From Bacillota bacterium (GTDB lineage Bacteria > Bacillota > Clostridia > Lachnospirales > Lachnospiraceae): a DNA stretch of 29,116 nt. The notes beneath the pieces were generated by a model. The model searched no databases. It was given only the letters and a program-made list of their open reading frames with translations, and was not told the DNA's origin. Where the stretch lies: positions 1 to 29,116 of the forward strand of contig JAEZKL010000092.1 in the NCBI GenBank assembly GCA_023415475.1, read 5' to 3'. Shown piece after piece: positions 24,013-29,116 of the stretch. Numbering within the stretch: the stretch's first letter is position 1; each line of letters begins with the position of its first letter. The position numbers and the translations under genes are program-made.

Positions 24013-24969
24013 ATGACAGATCAATTTACAAAGGAATTTATAGAAGCATTGGAAGCAGGAGATTTGGAAAGGCTTAGGAAAATACCGAAGTCGGATCTTC
24101 ATAACCATTTTGCGCTGGGAGGAGACCGGGACTATATCAGGGAGCATACCGGTATCGAAATTCCAAGCTGTACCGGAGTATTACATTCTATGGAGGAGAT
24201 GCATGCCTGGAATAATCGACACCTGGGAGAGCGGTTTTCTAATCTTAAGATGAGAAGGCTTATGATAGAGGCCGCTTTTCATCAGGCGAAGAAGGATGGC
24301 GTTACCATCCTTGAGATCGGTGAGGATGTATGGGGTCTTGGTGAGTTCTTCCACAATGATGTGGATGAATTGGTTGAGGCTTTTACCCAAGCGAAGGAAA
24401 GGATAGCTCCGAAGATAGAGTTGCGCTTGCAAATCGGCTTGTCCAGACACTGTGGAATTGATTACCTGATGGGGTGCTTAGAGCATTTCTGGGGAAGAAA
24501 GGAATTCTATTCCATCGATTTATATGGTGATGAATTGGCACAGCCCATAGAGAATTTTGTTCCAATCTATAAGAAAGCGAAGGAGCAGGGGCTACGGCTA
24601 AAAGCTCACCTGGGAGAGTGGACGAATGCCAAAGAAGTACGAAAAGGCATTGAACTGCTTCACTTGGATGAGGTACAGCATGGAATAACAGCAGCAGCCT
24701 CAAGGGAGGTTATGGAGTACCTGGTAAAGAATAAGATACGACTTAATATAACACCAACCAGTAATCGGCTTCTGAACCGAGTATCAAGCCTTACGGAGCA
24801 CCCAATCAGAACACTTTATCATGCAGGAGTCGATGTCACCATTAATTCCGATGATATTCTTGTTTTTGACAGTGAGGTTTCAAAGGAATACATTAGACTA
24901 TACAAGGCACAGACCTTAACAGCGCAGGAACTGGATGATATCCGTGTGAATGGATTAAAGCATATATAA
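24013..24969 (+). CDS. adenosine deaminase-like amidohydrolase
   Basis: A 318-residue metal hydrolase of the adenosine/AMP deaminase family. Metal and catalytic residues are all present: HNH at 30-32 in LPKSDLHNHF-like context, His199 and Glu202 in KAHLGEW, His223 in EVQHGI, and Asp280-Asp281 in TINSDD. LNITPTSNRLLN and EHPIRTLYHAGVDV complete the family pattern. It is somewhat shorter than typical adenosine deaminases, and the usual HAGE is HLGE, so adenosine is likely but not certain as substrate; related deaminases of modified purines are possible. ATG 24013 with GGGAGGA at 24001-24007 is chosen over a TTG at 23959 inside the repeat. Its end is 22 bases from the convergent tmcAL end. Confidence 0.85.
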   Translation: MTDQFTKEFIEALEAGDLERLRKIPKSDLHNHFALGGDRDYIREHTGIEIPSCTGVLHSMEEMHAWNNRHLGERFSNLKMRRLMIEAAFHQAKKDGVTILEIGEDVWGLGEFFHNDVDELVEAFTQAKERIAPKIELRLQIGLSRHCGIDYLMGCLEHFWGRKEFYSIDLYGDELAQPIENFVPIYKKAKEQGLRLKAHLGEWTNAKEVRKGIELLHLDEVQHGITAAASREVMEYLVKNKIRLNITPTSNRLLNRVSSLTEHPIRTLYHAGVDVTINSDDILVFDSEVSKEYIRLYKAQTLTAQELDDIRVNGLKHI

Positions 24970-24991
24970 ACGAAATGAGGACCGTTTGCAG

Positions 24992-26299
24992 CTAGACAAT
25001 AATAATTCCTTGCTTATATTCACTTAACAGAGGAGTACCGTATTTCTGGTAAACAGCCTGATTATAGATATCTGCCGCAAAGATATCCTCCGACAACATC
25101 TGCATACCAAGTGCATCCAGTTGCTCCTCTGCTTTTGATACCTTTGTAATCATAGGAATTCTACCTTGCTTTTCAATGTGGCGAAGTAATGGTGTGGATT
25201 CCTTTCTGATTCCTAAGATTCTGGCATAGGGAGTATAATCTGCCTCCATATATTTTCTCATGGATTCTGTTTTGATATTTAGCAGAATATGAAGGAGTGC
25301 ACGATTAATCCTGGTCAACGTCATATTCCTGGTCTTGATATTTTGAATCAGGGTAGTGATACTCATATGGAAATCCTTGATGTTCTTAATACGCTCTGCC
25401 AAATCAGGTGTGATATCCAGGTAGTTCGCAAGTGATTTGCTATCTTCATCGCGAAGCTTATATTTAAGAATTGCAGCAAAGTCTTCTTCTGTAATCGGAT
25501 AGGTAATTTGATAATTATCCCTTAGGAACTTAGCCACATCCTCCGGCACGCTTTGTGCGGCTGCGGTAATTACATCCGTTGACAAGTCCTTCTGCTGATT
25601 GATGGTATTTCGTATGGCAGTTGCTGAGCTGATCACCGGATCGCAGAGCTCCAGATCATTACTGCGATAAGATCTTGTACCGGATAATTCCTTCTCATGA
25701 TAATGAGCGGAAATTCTCTGAATGGTAACCGGTTCTATGGAGGAAGAGAGCTTAATCAATGCTTTGTTGTATTCTATCCCAAGAATATTGTTCGGTTCGG
25801 TCAGAATATTGGATAAGGTATGTCTATCAGAAGAGTTCAAATCACCCATCGAGTGCTCTAAAGCCTTCAGTCTGGCAGCAGGATAAGTAAGCCCTTCCCT
25901 CATAAAATCCTGTAATTGGTTTTCAAAGGTCTCCGGTGCATGGAGTAAGAACTGTGCTGCCAGGGTGAGGAGAGAGATGTCGCCACATTCACTACCGAAG
26001 CACAGAGTATTAATAACCCCTAATTTGTCAAGAATAGAGACAGCACCATGAGCAAAATATTCTGCGCTTCCGGTAGCATAGCATACCGGCAGCTCCAGTA
26101 CCAGATCAATACCATTGTTAAGAGCCATTTTTGTACGGCTGTATTTATCCATCACAGCCGGTGTGCCTCGCTGCACAAAATCACCGCTCATAACTGCAAC
26201 GCAATAGTCAGCACCGGTAATTCTTCTGGCTTGCTCAATATGATATTTATGCCCGTTGTGAAAGGGATTGTATTCGGTTATTAAGCCGACAACCTTCAT
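24992..26299 (-). CDS. tmcAL: tRNA(Met) cytidine acetate ligase TmcAL
   Basis: A 435-residue nucleotidyltransferase-fold enzyme (YlbM family) that uses ATP and free acetate to form N4-acetylcytidine at the wobble position of elongator tRNA-Met. The N-terminus reads GLITEYNPFHNGHKYHI, with the HxGH-type motif at 14-17, followed by MSGDFVQRGTP and LVLELPVCYATGSAEYFAHG, all characteristic. A helical C-terminal domain completes it. The frame is open upstream to 26365, but those residues come from a repeat; ATG 26299 has GGAGG at 26306-26310. It is next to pta-ackA on the opposite strand, matching the known ylbM-near-ylbN arrangement and linking it to acetate metabolism. Confidence 0.95.
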   Translation of the reverse strand: MKVVGLITEYNPFHNGHKYHIEQARRITGADYCVAVMSGDFVQRGTPAVMDKYSRTKMALNNGIDLVLELPVCYATGSAEYFAHGAVSILDKLGVINTLCFGSECGDISLLTLAAQFLLHAPETFENQLQDFMREGLTYPAARLKALEHSMGDLNSSDRHTLSNILTEPNNILGIEYNKALIKLSSSIEPVTIQRISAHYHEKELSGTRSYRSNDLELCDPVISSATAIRNTINQQKDLSTDVITAAAQSVPEDVAKFLRDNYQITYPITEEDFAAILKYKLRDEDSKSLANYLDITPDLAERIKNIKDFHMSITTLIQNIKTRNMTLTRINRALLHILLNIKTESMRKYMEADYTPYARILGIRKESTPLLRHIEKQGRIPMITKVSKAEEQLDALGMQMLSEDIFAADIYNQAVYQKYGTPLLSEYKQGIIIV

Positions 26300-26323
26300 A
26301 TGATACCTCCGTAGATGTAAAAC

Positions 26324-26351
26324 ATTATATCTCAATAACCCGGAAGAACAA
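26324..26351 (-). promoter_or_regulatory. possible tmcAL promoter formed by repeat (-35) and flank (-10)
   Basis: On the minus strand TTGTTC (26346-26351), inside the repeat, lies 16 bases before TATAAT (26324-26329). This repeats the arrangement before the adenosine deaminase-like gene. The gene's ATG is 25 bases beyond the -10. Confidence 0.4.
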
Positions 26352-26416
26352 GGAGTTCGTTCCAATGGACGAACTTCGCGGTTCTTCCCAAGGATTTTTG
26401 TTTATAAAAATCCTTT
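26340..26416 (-). repeat. two-hairpin repeat, long copy, upstream of tmcAL
   Basis: Reading the minus strand: AAGGATTTTT pairs with AAAAATCCTT, then GGAAGAAC pairs with GTTCTTCC, enclosing an extra stem AGTTCGT/ACGAACT that the 23918 copy lacks. On the plus strand the distal stem is followed by a T-run (26412-26419) and would work as a terminator, although no plus-strand gene ends nearby except the adenosine deaminase-like gene 1.4 kb back. Confidence 0.88.
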
Positions 26417-26558
26417 TTTCACACTATGATAGCATTTATTTCAATGAGCGTCAATTATGCCGGGATTTTATGGTAGCTTTTATAGAAGGAAGCAAATGGC
26501 ATTGTAGAAAATGTATGCTGAAAGATTAGGATTCTATGATTTTTAGACAAAAAGATAC

Positions 26559-26587
26559 TTGTATCCACAGATGAATTGATTTATAAT
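26559..26587 (+). promoter_or_regulatory. putative promoter of pta-ackA
   Basis: TATAAT at 26582-26587 is preceded after 17 bases by TTGTAT at 26559-26564 (3 of 6). The pta start is 70 bases further, leaving a leader with AAAGGAGAG before ATG. It lies in a 240-base gap between the repeat and pta that holds nothing else I recognise. Confidence 0.42.
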
Positions 26588-26656
26588 AAAATTTATGGGT
26601 TTTACTAATCATATATAAGTAATAATTAAACTACCTGTTATGAAAGGAGAGACATC

Positions 26657-27652
26657 ATGGGTTTTATTGATGTGATCAAGGAAAGAGCAAAACAGAATAT
26701 CAAGACTATTGTATTGCCTGAGACAGAAGACAGAAGAACGTTAGAGGCAGCAAGCAGAATATTGGCAGAAGGTGTTGCTGAAATTGTTTTAGTTGGTAAT
26801 GAGGAAGCAATTGCAAAGGTTGGCGAGGGCTTGGATTTATCAAAGGCTACAATTATCGATCCCAACAACACTGACAAGCTTCAAAAATATATTGACCTCT
26901 TGGTTGAAGTAAGAAAGAGCAAGGGTATGACCCCGGAACAGGCAAAGGAGCTTTTAACCAAGGATTATCTGTATTTTGGTGTAACGATGGTAAAAGCAGG
27001 TGATGCAGACGGTATGGTATCCGGTGCAGTGCATTCCACAGCTGATACATTACGTCCTTCCTTACAGATTCTTAAGACAGCACCGAACACAAAGCTTGTA
27101 TCAGCATTCTTTATTATTGTAGTTCCCAACTGTGAATTTGGCTCAGATGGAACCTTTATCTTCTCCGACTCCGGACTTGTACAGAATCCAAACGCTGAAG
27201 AATTAGCTGCGATTGCAGGCAGCAGTGCAAAGAGCTTCGAAGTATTAGTTGGCAAGGAGCCCATCGTGGCAATGTTGTCCCATTCCACTAAAGGCAGTGC
27301 TTCTCATCCTGACGTTGACAAGGTAGTGGAAGCTACAAGAATTGCAAAGGAATTGTATCCTAATTATAAGATTGACGGTGAGTTCCAGTTGGATGCCGCA
27401 ATCGTTCCCAGTGTTGGTGCTTCCAAGGCACCCGGTAACGATATCGCAGGTAAAGCAAATGTTCTGGTATTCCCTGATCTTGATGCAGGTAATATCGGTT
27501 ATAAGCTTGCACAGAGACTTGCAAAAGCGGAAGCCTATGGCCCGATTACCCAGGGTATTGCTAAACCGGTAAATGATTTATCCAGAGGCTGTTCCGCGGA
27601 TGATATCGTCGGTGTTATCGCAATTACTGCGGTTCAGGCAAACGTACAATAA
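26657..27652 (+). CDS. pta: phosphate acetyltransferase
   Basis: A 331-residue enzyme of the short single-domain type common in clostridia, converting acetyl-CoA and phosphate to acetyl phosphate. Family features: IVLPETEDRRTLEAA, SGAVHSTADTLRPSLQI, DSGLVQNPNAEELAAIA, STKGSASHPDVDKVVEAT, DGEFQLDAAIVP, and LVFPDLDAGNIGYKL near the C-terminus. AAAGGAGAG lies about 7 bases before ATG. Acetate kinase follows after 60 bases on the same strand, the standard operon for substrate-level ATP in anaerobes. No N-terminal regulatory domain is present, as expected for this type. Confidence 0.97.
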   Translation: MGFIDVIKERAKQNIKTIVLPETEDRRTLEAASRILAEGVAEIVLVGNEEAIAKVGEGLDLSKATIIDPNNTDKLQKYIDLLVEVRKSKGMTPEQAKELLTKDYLYFGVTMVKAGDADGMVSGAVHSTADTLRPSLQILKTAPNTKLVSAFFIIVVPNCEFGSDGTFIFSDSGLVQNPNAEELAAIAGSSAKSFEVLVGKEPIVAMLSHSTKGSASHPDVDKVVEATRIAKELYPNYKIDGEFQLDAAIVPSVGASKAPGNDIAGKANVLVFPDLDAGNIGYKLAQRLAKAEAYGPITQGIAKPVNDLSRGCSADDIVGVIAITAVQANVQ

Positions 27653-27712
27653 TTTCAGAAACAGGTTTTTCATAAAACTTATTTATTATATAAAGAGAGG
27701 TATCAGTATAAA

Positions 27713-28903
27713 ATGAAAGTATTAGTTATTAATTGCGGAAGTTCTTCATTAAAGTACCAATTAATTGACTCTGATTCAGAGAAGGCATTGGCTGTCGGTA
27801 TCTGCGAGAGAATTGGTCAAGAGGTGGGATGCTTGAAGCATACACCCGATGGTGGTGAAAAGGTTGTTATCGAGACTCCCATGCCTAACCATGATGTTGC
27901 TGTAAAGTTAGTACTTGATGCGTTAGTGGATGCAAAGCATGGCGTAATCAAATCCCTTGACGAAATTAGTGCAGTAGGACACAGAGTAGTGCATGGCGGC
28001 GAGAAGTTTGCAGCTTCTACCATTATCACCGATGAGGTAATTCAGGCAATTGAAGAATGTAATGATTTAGCACCTCTTCATAACCCGGCAAACTTAATCG
28101 GAATTCGTGCCTGCCAGAAGCTGATGATGGGTGTTCCGATGGTAGCCGTATTTGATACCGCATTCCATCAGACCATGCCGGCAAAGGCTTATCTGTACGG
28201 TTTGCCTCATGAATACTATGACAATTATAAGATTCGTAAATATGGTTTCCACGGAACCAGCCATAGCTTTGTATCCAAACGTGCCGCTGAATTTGCAGGC
28301 CTCGATATTAATAATTCAAAAATTATCGTATGCCACCTTGGTAACGGTGCAAGTATCTCTGCCGTATTAAACGGAAAATCCATTGATACCAGTATGGGCT
28401 TCACACCTTTGGCAGGTCTTGTTATGGGAACCAGAAGCGGTGATATCGATCCCTCCATCATTGATTTTATTGCTAAAAAAGAGAATAAGAGCATTGATCA
28501 GATCATGAACCTCTTGAATAAGGAATCAGGAGTTCAAGGTATGTCTAAGGTATCCAGCGATTTCCGAGATATCAATTCGGCGATGGACAGCGGAAATCAG
28601 ATGGCTATTACAGCGTTTGAGGTATTCTGCTATCGTGTAGCAAAATACATCGGCGGATATGTTGCTTCCATGAACGGTGTGGATGTGATCGCATTTACCG
28701 CCGGCGTTGGAGAGAATGACTGGAAGGTAAGAGAGTGGGTATGTGAATACTTAGGTTACCTTGGTGTTACGATTGATCTTGAGAAGAATAAACTTAGAGG
28801 ACAAGAGGTTATGTTAACAACTTCTGATTCCAGGACAAAGGTTTGCATCATCCCGACCAACGAGGAGTTGGCAATTGCAAGAGAGACAGTAGCTCTACTG
28901 TAA
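27713..28903 (+). CDS. ackA: acetate kinase
   Basis: A 396-residue enzyme of the usual length, transferring phosphate from acetyl phosphate to ADP to give ATP and acetate. Signatures: VINCGSSSLKYQL (about 5-17), GHRVVHGGEKF, FDTAFHQTMP, YGFHGTSHSFVS, LGNGASISA, and MGFTPLAGLVMGTRSGDIDPS, with FTAGVGEN near the end. The ribosome-like GAGAGGT is about 11 bases before ATG, longer than usual, so translation may be coupled or less efficient than for pta. No terminator is evident after the stop; instead a perfect sigma-A promoter starts 22 bases later. Confidence 0.97.
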   Translation: MKVLVINCGSSSLKYQLIDSDSEKALAVGICERIGQEVGCLKHTPDGGEKVVIETPMPNHDVAVKLVLDALVDAKHGVIKSLDEISAVGHRVVHGGEKFAASTIITDEVIQAIEECNDLAPLHNPANLIGIRACQKLMMGVPMVAVFDTAFHQTMPAKAYLYGLPHEYYDNYKIRKYGFHGTSHSFVSKRAAEFAGLDINNSKIIVCHLGNGASISAVLNGKSIDTSMGFTPLAGLVMGTRSGDIDPSIIDFIAKKENKSIDQIMNLLNKESGVQGMSKVSSDFRDINSAMDSGNQMAITAFEVFCYRVAKYIGGYVASMNGVDVIAFTAGVGENDWKVREWVCEYLGYLGVTIDLEKNKLRGQEVMLTTSDSRTKVCIIPTNEELAIARETVALL

Positions 28904-28925
28904 TTGAAGGAATAATAAATTTTCG

Positions 28926-28954
28926 TTGACAAATAATAGCACAGTAGGTATAAT
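28926..28954 (+). promoter_or_regulatory. perfect consensus sigma-A promoter before the YceD gene
   Basis: TTGACA (28926-28931), a 17-base spacer and TATAAT (28949-28954) match the consensus at all 12 positions. Expected transcription start is near 28961. It drives the DUF177 gene and probably rpmF beyond the window edge. Confidence 0.9.
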
Positions 28955-28967
28955 ACAAGAAGCGCGT

Positions 28968-28996
28968 TAAGAATGGTTTATATAGTACCATTCTTA
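28968..28996 (+). promoter_or_regulatory. 5' leader hairpin of the YceD transcript
   Basis: TAAGAATGGT (28968-28977) pairs perfectly with ACCATTCTTA (28987-28996) around a 9-base loop. It begins about 7 bases after the expected transcription start and ends before the ribosome site. No T-run follows, so it is not a terminator; it may stabilise the message or regulate it. Confidence 0.55.
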
Positions 28997-29024
28997 TCCT
29001 AGTGAATATTCGGAGAGATTTCAT

Positions 29025-29116
29025 ATGCTTATATCTTTGTCAGAAATAATGACTACCAAGGATAAGGTCGTTAAAATCAGTGCCCCCATTGAACTGGAGC
29101 GGTTTGATTACCAGGG
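29025..29116 (+). CDS. YceD/DUF177 family protein, 5' part only
   Basis: Only about 30 residues are inside the window: MLISLSEIMTTKDK, then VVKISAPIELERFDYQ. This matches the start of DUF177 (YceD/YlbN) proteins, which precede rpmF (ribosomal protein L32) in nearly all Firmicutes and act in large-subunit rRNA homeostasis. The context (tmcAL, pta, ackA before it; a perfect promoter) supports the call. The CGGAGAG site is about 8 bases before ATG. The gene runs off the right edge. Confidence 0.75.
   Translation, partial: MLISLSEIMTTKDKVVKISAPIELERFDYQ

Noticed and set aside
26300..26365. Longer N-terminus of TmcAL
   Set aside because: The extra residues are encoded by the repeat arm, and family members begin at MKVVGLITEYNPF.

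Overview
The window looks like the chromosome of a low-GC, endospore-forming anaerobic Firmicute, most likely a clostridium of the Lachnospiraceae type. The reasons are AT-rich intergenic DNA, strong GGAGG ribosome sites, spore genes (ylbJ, an alpha/beta SASP), a YloU/FakA pair, a pta-ackA acetate pathway, and gene order matching the ylo and ylb clusters of Firmicutes. All identifications come from reading motifs and synteny; no database search was made.

Layout. (1) 279-3140: an Asp23/YloU-family gene and a FakA-type fatty-acid kinase, a strong terminator, then a DUF1653 protein. (2) 3329-5308, minus strand: a GntR(YtrA)-ABC ATPase-permease operon behind a consensus-like promoter overlapped by a large palindromic operator; it separates yloU-fakA from recG (5603-7639). 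(3) 7780-16709: a cell-surface glycan cluster. It holds a membrane-anchored polyprenyl-phosphate-type GT2, a GT-C-like membrane protein, UDP-galactopyranose mutase (glf), a soluble GT2, a DUF2298 membrane protein and a secreted L,D-transpeptidase with Ig-like repeats. A tandem palindromic repeat lies between the last two membrane/GT genes. (4) 16916-18280: a stand-alone citrate synthase with its own promoter and terminator. (5) 18717-18920: an alpha/beta SASP gene interrupted by an in-frame TAA. (6) 19255-29116: a ylb-like housekeeping run. Its genes are rsmD, coaD, a coiled-coil protein, ylbJ (minus), pepF, an adenosine deaminase-like gene, tmcAL (minus), pta, ackA and the start of a YceD/DUF177 gene behind a perfect sigma-A promoter.

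How the genes work together. RecG, RsmD, CoaD, TmcAL and YceD are core information and cofactor functions. Pta-AckA make ATP and acetate from acetyl-CoA, and TmcAL uses acetate to modify tRNA. The 7.8-16.7 kb cluster plausibly makes lipid-linked sugars, including a galactofuranose supply, that two related GT-C-like enzymes transfer outside the membrane, next to a peptidoglycan cross-linking enzyme; this is inference.

The most unusual things seen are: a two-hairpin repeat present upstream of two convergent genes (adenosine deaminase-like and tmcAL), with a TTG -35-like box in its distal arm at promoter spacing from a TATAAT; the tandem 82-bp-period palindrome that supplies the C-terminus of a glycosyltransferase; the SASP nonsense codon; and two GT-C-like proteins that look like diverged sisters. 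No mobile element, CRISPR array, rRNA or tRNA was recognised.
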